From positions 221,061 to 285,060 of the forward strand of contig NW_026111761.1 in the NCBI RefSeq assembly GCF_024679095.1: DNA of 64,000 nt, in the 5' to 3' direction. The notes under the pieces were generated by a model. It searched no databases. It saw nothing but the letters and a program-made list of their open reading frames with translations, and was not told the DNA's origin. Origin of the DNA: Eriocheir sinensis. Taxonomy: Eukaryota; Arthropoda; Malacostraca; Decapoda; Varunidae. Position 1 is the first letter of the stretch. Each line of letters opens with the position of its first letter. Made by a program: the position numbers and the translations under genes. Positions 21,616 through 30,689 of the stretch are shown piece after piece.

Positions 21616-22440
21616 GTGGCTTGGGTCCCGGAGGACTGGTCAGGGGTGCTGACGAGCGATAAGCGGATAGGGTGCTGTCTGTGCCCTAAGTGGTGTCATG
21701 TGAAGTGTGCTCATCTGTCTGGAATTAAGTCGGAAAATATATATAAAGTAAATTGGATTTGCAACCCATGCCTTCATAAAGCATCTCTGGCTACCAAAAT
21801 TGTGGAAAAAACGGAAGAATTCAAGCTGGAATTATCTAAGGAAATATCAGAAGTGAAACAAGAAGCTGAGTCACAAGCGGTCAGCGTGAAGGAGGAGCTG
21901 GGGGAGGTGGTGCAGGATGTGGCGGACGTCTTGCAGCGGGCTGAACATGTGGAGTCAGCAGATGCAACTTGGGCTGAGGTCACCAAACGTAAGAGGAAAG
22001 TTAAGAAGAATTTACTTGTTGTCAAGGCCTCGGAACAAGATAAAAAGGCTACAGAGTTGAAAAGTGAAGTTTCTGAAGCATTACATGGCATTCAGATTAC
22101 TGATTCAAGATTTACTATTGGAGGTAATATTATAATGAACTTTGATGATGAGGATATGAGGAATGAGGCAGCCCAAAAATTGCAATCTGTGGAGAAAGTC
22201 AGGACTAAAAGTGTGGGAAAACTGAGGCCAAAGATCGTAATGTGCACAAGGAGGAGACTGGGGATAAGATAATTGAGACACTGCTTAAAAGAAATGAGTT
22301 CCTACACTCCATTCCACAAGTTGAGGAGAAAATTGAGAAAAATTTTAGTAAGCCTGCTGCCGGTGGCACAGCACATTATATCCTGAAATGTGACCCAATG
22401 GTTAGAGAGCTAATCTACAAGCACCACGATAGATCGTGTG
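21616..22440 (+). pseudogene. CR1-like ORF1, first part (PHD finger, coiled coil, RRM-like)
   Basis: The frame carries a PHD-like zinc finger (CCLCPKWCHVKCAHLSG and WICNPC, residues about 20-53), a charged helical stretch of about residues 63-125 predicted to form a coiled coil, and an RRM-like segment (KKNLLVVKASEQDK, residues about 134-147). A frameshift near 22245 moves it to another frame (KIIETLLKRNEFLHS...). It is interrupted at about 22440 by the insertion of other CR1 sequence and resumes at 24166. Nucleic-acid binding in the retrotransposon particle is the usual ORF1 role. Confidence 0.75.
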
Positions 22441-23555
22441 CCAAGCGAGGACCTTCTCAGGCGTTTTAGAGAATTGTTAGGCAGGATACGTGACGCTGGT
22501 GGGTCGCCAGTAGTGTGTGGCAGTTCAGTGAGTTGCGCTATATGTTAAAGACTCACTTAAATGTTTAGTTAACAATTCAGTCAATGGTAAGAGATCTGAC
22601 TGGGGATGTGTTACGAGTGGGGTCCCACAAGGCTCGGTATTAGGTCCACTTTTGTTTATTATTGATATCATTGACTTAGATACAGGAATTAGTAGTGATG
22701 TTAGTAAATTTGCAGATGATACCAAAATCGGTAGAGTAATTGAGTCGGATCAGGACGCTAGTATTCTCCAGGGTGAACTCAACAGATTGTATGACTGGGC
22801 GGATAAATGGCAGATGGAGTTCAATGTAGGGAAGTGCAGTATTCTGAGTGTAGGTAGGAACAACCCCTCACATAACTATTACTTAAATAACACTCTCATA
22901 AGCAGGTCTGGGTGCGAGAGGGATTTAGGGGTCTTAGTGAGCTCTGATCTCCATCCAAGGGCACAATGCATTCAAGCTAGAAATCGAGCAAATAGGGTAC
23001 TGGGATTTATTTAAAGGAGCGTAAGCAACAGAAGCCCCGAAGTCTTCCTCAAACTATATTTAGCATTAGTTAGACCTCATCTTGACTATGCGGCTCAGTT
23101 CTGGTCACCTTACTATGGAATGGATATCAAAATGTTAGAATCGGTGCAGAGGAGGATGACTAAGATGATTCAGGGGTTGAGAAACTTGCCATACGAGGAA
23201 AGACTCAAACAGTTAAACTTGCATTCTCTAGAAAGGCGAAGGGTGCGTGGAGACATGATCGAGGTTTATAAATGGATGAAGGGCTTTAATAAGGGAGACA
23301 TTCATAAGGTTTTGTTGGTAAGAGAACCGGGTAGGACACGAAGTAATGGGTTTAAACTGGATAAATTCAGATTCAACAGGGACGCAGGCAAAAATTGGTT
23401 TACAAACAGGGTGGTGGATGAGTGGAATAGGCTTAGCAGTCACGTGGTGAGTGCCAATACAATTGTCACATTCAAAAATAGACTAGATAAATTCATGGAC
23501 AGCGATATTAGGTGGGGGTAGATACACGGGAGCTTAGGGTCAAAGGAGCTGCCTC
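22441..23555 (+). mobile_element. CR1 family 1 insertion, RT C-terminal half
   Basis: The frame runs from VTSGVPQGSVLGPLLFII through FADDTKIG (catalytic DD) and WQMEFNVGKCSILSVG to the thumb and ends at 23519. One nonsense codon, TAA at 23012-23014, replaces the Ser codon (TCA) found in the related copy near 11222. It stops after GGAGCTGCCT near 23553, about 60 bp short of its octamer tail, where CR1 family 2 sequence takes over. Confidence 0.85.
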
Positions 23556-24166
23556 TACAGAATGGACATCAGCTTGCTAGAATCAGTTCAGAGGAGGATG
23601 ACCAAGATGATTCAGGGGATGAGGAACCTCCCATATCAAAATAGGCTGAAACTTCTAAACTTATACATTCACTAGAGAGACGAAGAGTGCGGGGAGATGA
23701 TAGAAGTATTCAAATGGGTCAAGGGTTACAACAAAGGCGAAATAAGCAAAGTACTGAGAATTAGCCAGCAGCATAAAACTCGCAGTAATGGATTTAAATT
23801 AGAAAAGTATAGATTTAGGAGAGATATAGGCAAGCATTGGTTTAGTAATAGGGTGGTGGGGGAATGGAATAGACTCAGCAATCACATAGTTAGTGCAGGG
23901 ACGATAGCTTGTTTTAAGAGTAGACTGGATAGCTACATGGAAGAGGACGACAGGTGGCAGTGAGGTGTGGGTGCAGTAAGGTAACAGGGTACTGGATGCG
24001 TGCCATAGTACCGCCGGTATAACGAGGATCAAGCCTCTACCTGTAACCCCTGTAACTACACCTCACCCATCGTGAGTAGTGGGGGGGATTCTGGAGCTGC
24101 CCTGTGTAGGCCACCCGGCCTCTTGCAGTTTCCCTATGTTCTTATGTTCTTATGTTCTTAACAAAA
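23556..24166 (+). mobile_element. CR1 family 2 fragment with complete 3' end
   Basis: A diverged CR1 C-terminal region (MDISLLESVQRRMTKMIQGM, then after a frameshift WFSNRVVGEWNRLSNHIVSA), a longer 3' UTR and a tail of three TTCTTATG-type octamers at about 24137-24165. It is joined directly to family 1, which suggests template switching or a deletion between two copies. Confidence 0.82.
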
Positions 24167-24463
24167 CTTGAATGGGGGGTGTATACTGTGGGAGACAGAT
24201 ACCATGCAATAATATGTTATCATTGTCAGAGATATGGTCATATTGAGTCCAAATGCACTGCCAAGGCCAATGGTGAGAACCCAGTATGTTATAAATGTGC
24301 AGGAGAGCATAAAGCGAAAGACTGCCCCGGGACTGAGAGCAAATGTATAAATTGTGTGAGGTACAAAAAGTCTGAAATTAATCACTCGGCGAATAACCAG
24401 TGTTGTGTAGTTTTTCAGACTGATATTGAGAGAATTCGTAACATAACGGATCATGGCTACTAA
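24166..24463 (+). pseudogene. CR1-like ORF1, last part (zinc knuckles)
   Basis: This continues the interrupted ORF1: KLEWGVYTV, then CYHCQRYGHIESKC and CYKCAGEHKAKDC, two CCHC knuckles, and CINCVRYK. It ends with TAA at 24461-24463 and overlaps the ATG of ORF2 at 24453 by 11 nt, the usual compact arrangement in CR1-like elements. Confidence 0.82.
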
Positions 24464-25255
24464 TTCCTCAGATACAAAGATTAAATGTGGTCTGCTAAAC
24501 GTTCAGTCTGTGGGAAATAAAACTCTAGATATCCGTGATCTCATCAAAGAGAAGGATCTTGACATTTTAGCGGTAACTGAGACATGGCTAAATGACTACG
24601 ACGTCGCCAAGATTCGTGGGATGACGCCAGTAACTCGTACCTCTCTACATATCGGTGGTGTTGGGAGCTTTCTTTCGAATTCTTTTAAGAAGATTCGGAG
24701 AAAAGCATCAGAAAGGTGGGATACCTTTGAATTAGTGCAAGTCATCTGTGAAACTGATAGAAGGAAATGCACCTTTATTGTGGTGTATCGACCTCCGGAT
24801 ACAAGAGCGGAGGTCATTATTGATGAATTTCGCACATTTTTGGAGTCTGTGGATATGGTGAGTGCAAATGTGTTCATCTGTGGTGACTTTAATCTATGGA
24901 TTGATGATCCTGAAAATTCTTCTGCCATGGCCTTCATTGAGATGGCTTCTTTAGGGGGTCATGTGCTAGACTTGGTTTTCAGCGATATAGACGGTGATCT
25001 AGTGCAAGGGGTGTGTGTTGATGAAATATGTTGTATGTCCCCGGTGCATAAATTGGTAACCTTTGAAATTTCATACGTGAGGGAAGCAGTGCAGAGAAAA
25101 AAAGATTACGTTCAGATTGCGAAAGAATTTTCAGCCAGAAATATTGATTAGCTCTGTAATACAGGAAATTACTATTAATTGTCGTGAAATCTGTGAACAT
25201 GGCTCGGTGTTACGTGGAAACTGTCCTACCTGCCTGGTTAAGCTATATAATCCCA
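24453..25255 (+). pseudogene. CR1-like ORF2 endonuclease domain, 3'-truncated
   Basis: ORF2 opens MATNSSDTKIKCGLLNVQSV and has the AP endonuclease landmarks LLNVQS, TETWLND, VYRPPD and CGDFN. The final catalytic block reads SPVHKLV instead of the usual SDH, an oddity that may be a family trait or a lesion. The frame stops at 25157, but a shifted frame continues the linker (EITINCREICEHGSV, CPTCLVKLYN) to about 25255, so a frameshift lies near 25110. The RT domain is absent and GC-rich hairpin DNA begins. Confidence 0.8.
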
Positions 25256-25269
25256 GCAAACAAAAACAG

Positions 25270-25390
25270 AGCGGCCCTCCGCAGGCCTTCCGTATGTCAA
25301 ACCAGCGGCCCTCCGTCGGGTGTTGACGGAGGCCCGCTGCCAGTCTTGCTCATCGGTTCTCCGGAGGGCCGTTTACGGAGGGCCAACGTG
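25270..25390. repeat. GC-rich cluster of inverted GGCCCTCCG motifs
   Basis: GGCCCTCCG occurs at about 25273 and 25307, and its complement CGGAGGSCC at about 25328, 25362 and 25376. CAGCGGCCCTCCGTC pairs with GACGGAGGCCCGCTG across a 7-nt loop. It is a small foldback of unknown origin at the broken end of the CR1 copy. Confidence 0.6.
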
Positions 25391-25543
25391 GTAATTACTG
25401 CCATAACCCGCTTATAACTGAATGGTCCAAAAACACTAAAAGGGTTCACGTAAAACAAAATATGTAGGAACTATCAGAATATATATTAATTCATAACATT
25501 CTCCGTACATATAAACTCAACAATGTTTTCGATAACTTGGAGC

Positions 25544-25722
25544 GAGAAGTTTCGGGCGCCTACAAAGGTCGATTTAGGGGCCGCATTACAAGTCCAAATT
25601 GAGAAGTTTCGGGTCCCTTCAGAGTTTGGGATGAATAACTCTGTAAGGACCAGAATCTTCTCGGATGGGACTTGTAATATGGCCCCTAAACCGACCTTTG
25701 TAGGGACCTGAAACTTCTCGGG
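25544..25722. repeat. ~180-bp foldback with nested inverted repeats
   Basis: GAGAAGTTTCGGGCGCCTAC near 25544 pairs with GTAGGGACCTGAAACTTCTC near 25702-25721. Inside, ATTACAAGTCC pairs with GGGACTTGTAAT and a second GAGAAGTTTCGGGTCCCTTC pairs with the segment around 25640-25660. It is probably a non-autonomous foldback element; no target duplication was identified. Confidence 0.65.
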
Positions 25723-25805
25723 TTTGACGTGTAATATGGCCCTAAAACATAGCTTTGTTGTACAAAATAATAATGAACCTGTCACTTGTGTATATTAGGG
25801 TATAA

Positions 25806-25930
<125 letters not shown>

Positions 25931-25984
25931 GTGTTCCCAACTTTAAGCAAAATATGAGTACTCATAACTAAAAAAACTGCATAT

Positions 25985-26395
25985 TTGGATTCTGAGAATG
26001 TATTCCTGATGATAATATTTCCACCATAGTAAGAAATCATTCTGTGACGGTACTTAATGCAGCTCAAAGAAATAAGTTTGACTGGGGCACAAGTTAATGA
26101 TGCCAGAATAATACAGAAGTAAATCAAATAAAATACAATTTTACGATAATACAAAACCTACTTACCCTACTGTATACCTCAGAACTCTGAGAATATAATA
26201 TGTATTCCTAATAACATTTCCATCAGTAATAAATTCATAGTGACAATATAATAAAAATATATAATGTGGCACAGATTTATCTTTGACTAGGACACAAATT
26301 AATGATGCCAGAATAATACAGGAGGAAATCAAATAAAATAAAAATCTGTGATAATACAAAACCTATTTACCCTACTGTATAACGAGTACCTCAGA
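25985..26395. repeat. ~200-bp tandem duplication
   Basis: The markers CTGAGAAT...GTATTCCT, AATGATGCCAGAATAATACA, AAATCAAATAAAATA and ATACAAAACCTA.TTACCCTA occur in the same order at 25993-26175 and 26197-26380, with about 10-15% difference. Confidence 0.85.
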
Positions 26396-27291
26396 TGTAG
26401 AGAAATTTGTCAATCTATTTATAGTATATAAGGCCAATGTTACCTTTACAAGGGAGGTGGCCCTCTCATGCCAGACACTTGACACAGCTTTGTAGCCCAG
26501 AAAAAGAAAAAAAACAAGTTTTTAAGTCCAACATTGAAGTGTACAGGGGATTAAAAATTCCCTATCTATCTATCTAGAAATTTGAGTATTATTCTTATAC
26601 ATCAGGTCACCACAAAATCAGCTTAAACATACAATTGCAAAAAATATTATCACAGGAAATTTTGTTCCCAAACTCTTGGCAACTGAATGGCTCCTACAGA
26701 GTTAAAGTTCTGCCTAGGGCAAAGTACATGTCATTTATTAATTTATATATGTAAGTAACTCAACATGATGCAGGTAATGCTTCTTATATAATGTCTGACA
26801 TCACAGCAGAAACTTGTCCTTTTAGACATTTAGCCCTTTAGATATTTTTTTAGCTAAATTCAGAACAAAACATTTGTTCTTGTACAAAAAAAACTCCCCT
26901 GAACACGATGGTACCTTCAGATTTTAGGTAAAATATGATGTAAAAAAGGAAAAGGAAGGTGTTGTGGTCGTTAAGTACGTCACTGTGGGTGAGAGGGAGA
27001 GGCAGGTGTCCGGTTGGTCGGTGTGGTCTCCCTCCCTCCCTCTTACATACAGTGACATGTTCTTACTGGCTTGGGTAGGAATCAGGAAGTGAATAGACTA
27101 TAGTCTACTTGCACTAATGACTGAAGTATTTCATGTATTCACACAGGTATGTAGGCGAGGTAGTAGAAATTGCAAACATTTCCAAAGTTCAGTTATTAAC
27201 AGGATACCTATGTTATGTGCTGCATGCATACCTAACACTCATGGTTGTGACCTGGCAAAGCCTCTGTATTATTTCTGTGTTCACACCGTTT
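26396..27291. other. AT-rich; may include the 3' UTR of the minus-strand gene
   Basis: No coding frame is supported. On the minus strand an AATAAA hexamer (TTTATT at about 26734-26739) lies some 550 bp beyond the stop codon at 27292 and could be the poly(A) signal of the DUF4806-like gene. A short CCCTCC run is at about 27030. Confidence 0.35.
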
Positions 27292-27428
27292 TTAGTGGTC
27301 TGGAGCACTTCGATCTCTCCTTCGTCGCCCTCCATCACGGTCTCTGGCTGTGCGGAACCATTCTTTCATAATGATTTCGACAGAGGCTGCTGCTGAATGC
27401 CTGTAGTCTGGATGCTTGCACACACTTT
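27292..27428 (-). CDS. DUF4806-like gene, terminal coding exon
   Basis: This minus-strand exon begins after an acceptor (TCATTTTGACAG) at 27428 and ends with TAA at 27292-27294. Its first two bases complete the codon left open by the exon at 29137-29296 (one base), giving an AAA Lys; the phase fit across a 1.7-kb intron is exact. It encodes SVCKHPDYRHSAAASVEIIM, KEWFRTARDRDGG and a basic tail ending APDH. That matches the end of the DUF4806 family as I know it: a helix, a K.W.R.A.DR box and a basic tail. Function of the domain is unknown; nucleic-acid-related or transposon-derived roles have been suggested only by context. Confidence 0.7.
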
Positions 27429-27689
27429 CTGTCAAAATGATTATTTTCATTAGTTCCTATTTACCACCTTATTAAGTAATAAGTATAGTCAGTTTCTGAC
27501 AGGGTTTGGTTCCCTGACCTACACTTTACTTTTGCACTATATACCATCTTAACAAGGCTTATATAGTAATAACAGTATATAAATATTACTGACATATCAC
27601 ATGAAAGAAACAGCACTCAGATATATTCCTTGAGTATTGAGATGACTACAAGTGAAGCAATAGTGACAAATATGGGTGTGGAACAGGTA

Positions 27690-29075
27690 GAAAGCGAGTG
27701 TATAAACATAGAAATTGATAGAGAGGAGGATAGGGAAAGCAATAGCCAAGCTAAAGTGTGGCAAATCTGCAGGTATAGATGGAATAATTGGTGAAATGTT
27801 AAAATATAGAGGAGAAGCAGTGGTAGAATGGATGTCCTTGATATGTGAGCTTGCATGGAGACAGGGAGAAGTACCAGATGACTGGAGGAAGGCAATTATT
27901 GTCCCTTTTCACAAAGGACAAGGTAGTAAAAATTAATGTAATAATTAAAGGGGGATAGGTTTGCTTAGCAGGGGTGTGGAGTCGGAGTTGAAATTTTCCG
28001 ACTCCAACTCCAGGAAATTTTAAAGTTGCGACTCAGACTCCGGCCCCCATGGCCCTCACCCTCTATTGCATTTTTTTTTTTTTTAGATGCCGTCTGTAGT
28101 GCCAGTAGACTCTCCTGAGGTCCTTTTTCTTCCATGTATTTACATCCAAATTACATGTACTTTACATAAACAACATTTAGATAATGTAAAAGAAAAAAAA
28201 ATCACAACTACATTACACGATAAATGATTATGGTAGGGAGTCGGAATCGGGGGTACTTTTACCGACTCCGACTCTGGCCAAAAGTAGCTGACTCCACTCC
28301 CCTGTTGCTTAGTGTGCCAGGAAAAGTGTATGGAAGAATCTTGACAGAGAAGTTGATGGAGGTTACTGAAGGGAAGATCAGCGAAGAGCAAGGAGGGTTT
28401 CAGAAGGGTAACAGTTGTGTGGCTCAAATATTTGCAATTAAAATGATAGTAGAAGAGTACTTGGGAAAAAGTAAAAAAAACTGTTTGCAGCTTTCATGGA
28501 TCTGGAGAAAGCTTATGATAGGTTTCCTATGCGTGTTATGCACCTATGCAGGTGCCCTGCGCATTATTGTCCAAATCCAGATAGTAAAGCTCGCTGGGTC
28601 AGAGTAATAGCATTCTCCTTCCAACATTGACATATGGGTCAAAGACCTGGACATGGAATAAGGGCACAGCAGTCGAGAGTGTGCTGTGTAAATGAGCTAC
28701 CTGAGAGGGGCATGTGAATTGTGTCAAGGTGGGAGGGTGTGAGTAATGAGTGTGTATGAAAGGTGTGGTATGGGAACCCATGCAGGTGGAGTGTAGTGTG
28801 GGGTGGTGGAATGGGTGAGGAGGAATACATTGAGGCGGTTTGGCCATGTTGAGAGGATGAAGCGTGATGAGTTTGTAAAAAAAGGTGTATGTAAGTGAAA
28901 TTGAGGGTTGTAATAGGAGGAAGGCCGCTTGGAAGATGGGTGGATAGGGTGAAGGAGAACATGTGTGAGAGAATTGCTGGTGGATGAGGAGGACTGCTGG
29001 AGCAAGCAAGGAGGGAGTGTATGGACAGGGAGAGGTGGAGGCTTTTCTGCCGTGGCCACCCCCTAGGGGGAAGGC
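27690..29075 (+). mobile_element. LINE-D fragment (RT), inside the intron, antisense to the gene
   Basis: The plus strand encodes RT pieces: KLKCGKSAGIDGIIGEMLKY, EVPDDWRKAIIVPFHKG, LLSVPGKVYGRIL, SEEQGGFQKGNSCVAQIFAI, then after frameshifts and a loss of the catalytic core a C-terminal part (NTLRRFGHVERMKRDEFVKK and the closing RWRLF-like GHPLGG motif near 29060). It is interrupted by a 336-bp MITE at 27969-28304. It is dead. It occupies most of the intron between the two DUF4806-like exons. Confidence 0.8.
27969..28304. mobile_element. hAT MITE with 8-bp target duplication
   Basis: The left end CAGGGGTGTGGAGTCGG and the right end (complement CAGGGGAGTGGAGTCAG) are terminal inverted repeats matching at 15 of 17 positions. 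TTGCTTAG flanks it on both sides (27961-27968 and 28305-28312). Removing element and one repeat restores the RT reading GLLSVPGKVYGRIL, which independently confirms the borders. Inside is a T-run and a piece of the SINE-like family near 28098. Eight-bp duplications and CAGGG ends are hAT features. Confidence 0.93.
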
Positions 29076-29136
29076 AAGGTGTAAGAGAGAATAGAATAGA
29101 TAGATGAATTCAAGCAAATTTGACTATTATACTTAC

Positions 29137-29296
29137 TGATAATGGTGTCCTTCAACTTCAAGATGCCAAAGCTCTGTTTCTCTCCTTTGCCACACCAGTT
29201 GTACTGCATAGCCAAGGAGTTTGTCACAGCACACCTAAGAATGCGCCTCACTGTGTCTTGGGAGGTCAGCACCCCTCTCACACAAGAACGTGCAAT
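29137..29296 (-). CDS. DUF4806-like gene, domain exon
   Basis: The exon is bordered on the minus strand by TTTACCATTTCAG at the acceptor and by ATCA|GTAAGT at the donor, both near consensus. It is open throughout and encodes IARSCVRGVLTSQDTVRRIL, then CAVTNSLAMQYNWCGKGEKQ and SFGILKLKDTII. The pattern TVRRIL...TN.LA..YNW.GKG.K..F..LKL..TI is the DUF4806 domain as I know it. The donor leaves phase 1, matching the exon at 27292-27428. Nothing is broken. What lies upstream is less certain (see 29515-29844). Confidence 0.75.
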
Positions 29297-29514
29297 CTGA
29301 AATGGTAAAGAAAAATGTTATACCTAATCTAACACACACAATCATTCACAAATAGCCATCACTCCTATACTCACCATAAACTAGTTTAAAGTAAGTAATA
29401 TGTACACTCAGATTATATCCCACTCTTTTCAGAAACTCAAGAAAAACTGCTCGTTCGGCTCCATATATATCTAGTCACCCCTCAAAATCCTTCCTTCCCA
29501 TGCAAGGATAATTA

Positions 29515-29844
29515 TCATCTTTGCAACACTGTCATGAGTATCAGTTTCATATACATAATCTCGCTGCTTTCTGAGCTATCACAAAGCGGAGAGGAATAAC
29601 AATCTCTGTCCAGACAGTGATCTTGGGCTTTCTTAAAACCTACATTAGAGGTTCCTGCAGCTTCATAATGATAATTACTCAACACTTCGCTTTCTGAACT
29701 GTGAGCACACGACTCAGATAACTGTTGGTTAGTGTCATACAAGTCAACAACTTGGTTTACTGAGGAATTTTGAAGGAAATCTACATGTGCTGACATAAGC
29801 AATTTCAGTCGCCTCCTTTTTGTCCTGTAAGATTCTTCGGCCAT
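29515..29844 (-). CDS. candidate N-terminal exon of the DUF4806-like gene
   Basis: A 109-codon minus-strand frame opens with ATG at 29842-29844 in a good context (G at -3, G at +4) and begins MAEESYRTKRRRLKLLMSAH, with a Ser/Glu-rich acidic middle (SESCAHSSESEVLSN, CDSSESSE). Genes with a C-terminal DUF4806 often begin with a basic RTKRRR-like stretch and an acidic linker, so it fits. The donor is not clear and no exon for the usual middle region was found in 29297-29514, so either an exon is unseen, the frame ends naturally, or the gene is partly deleted. A separate open stretch near 29355-29450 ending at a GTGAGT does not fit the phase. Confidence 0.4.
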   Translation of the reverse strand: MAEESYRTKRRRLKLLMSAHVDFLQNSSVNQVVDLYDTNQQLSESCAHSSESEVLSNYHYEAAGTSNVGFKKAQDHCLDRDCYSSPLCDSSESSEIMYMKLILMTVLQR

Positions 29845-29849
29845 GTCTT

Positions 29850-30660
29850 GGCATCTACTTTGAACTTCTCTGTCACTAGAATGAACAAATGCTAAGCTTG
29901 ACTTACAACAAAATCAGAATTACTTGCCTTTTGTTGAGATGAGAGAGTTTTCTTGGAAAGCGGCGGTCCTGCCAGGGGCAGGCAGCCGCCAGGCCGTTGT
30001 TTTGAAGATGACCAGCCCCGGGCCTGGGCCCGCTCCGTTACGAGATTGTCGTACTCATCCTCTTATGATTGTCGATTTACGACCTAAAAACTGTCTTCTT
30101 ACCCCTAAAACTGGCCTCATATAAAATCATCGATAAAATGCTTATTTATTGGTGTTTCTTGACAATTGTTATGGGTCAGAAACCTGTAAATACGATGCTC
30201 TGACTACGATAATATGGCAACGGTCTGATGGCGCGGTTGCCAGTTAATAGCATTTTCAACCGCAGATCGTGTACATTATCAATGTTTAAGGAGTTTTGAG
30301 GCATATAAGTGTAAATTGATGGCACACAGACATTGTTACAATCACAAAAAAAGTAATTTTTCTCCTTGATAGCCGTTACAAACAAGGAATAATACAGTAT
30401 TGGCCCGTGGAAAAAGCTGAAGCGGCATCAGTGGATGGCGCCCTCCTTGGACATTGCAAATTTGATGTTCGATTTTCTAACTGGTATATTTATAATATCT
30501 TTGCATTCCACATGAATACATATATCTTAGGAAGACTTGATATCATTTACAAATAGAATTACATAATACCTTTGTTAGAAAATATCATTTAAATATATTT
30601 TATTTTATATTATTCTTCCATGCTGATGAAATTCAGTTTGTTTAAAATGTTTTTTCAACG
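29850..30660. other. no gene seen; possible upstream region of the minus-strand gene
   Basis: A GC-rich patch at about 29955-30040 (CCAGCCCCGGGCCTGGGCCC) stands out in AT-rich surroundings and could be promoter-associated for the gene to its left. No motif such as an initiator could be assigned with confidence. Confidence 0.3.
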
Positions 30661-30689
30661 TAATTCATTTAAGGCAGTGACTATCGTAA

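Noticed and set aside
27117..27396. Plus-strand frames with hydrophobic stretches
   Set aside because: They overlap the minus-strand DUF4806-like terminal exon and have no recognisable content.
28599..29117. 172-codon minus-strand Pro/Thr/His-rich frame
   Set aside because: It is antisense to the LINE-D C-terminal region.
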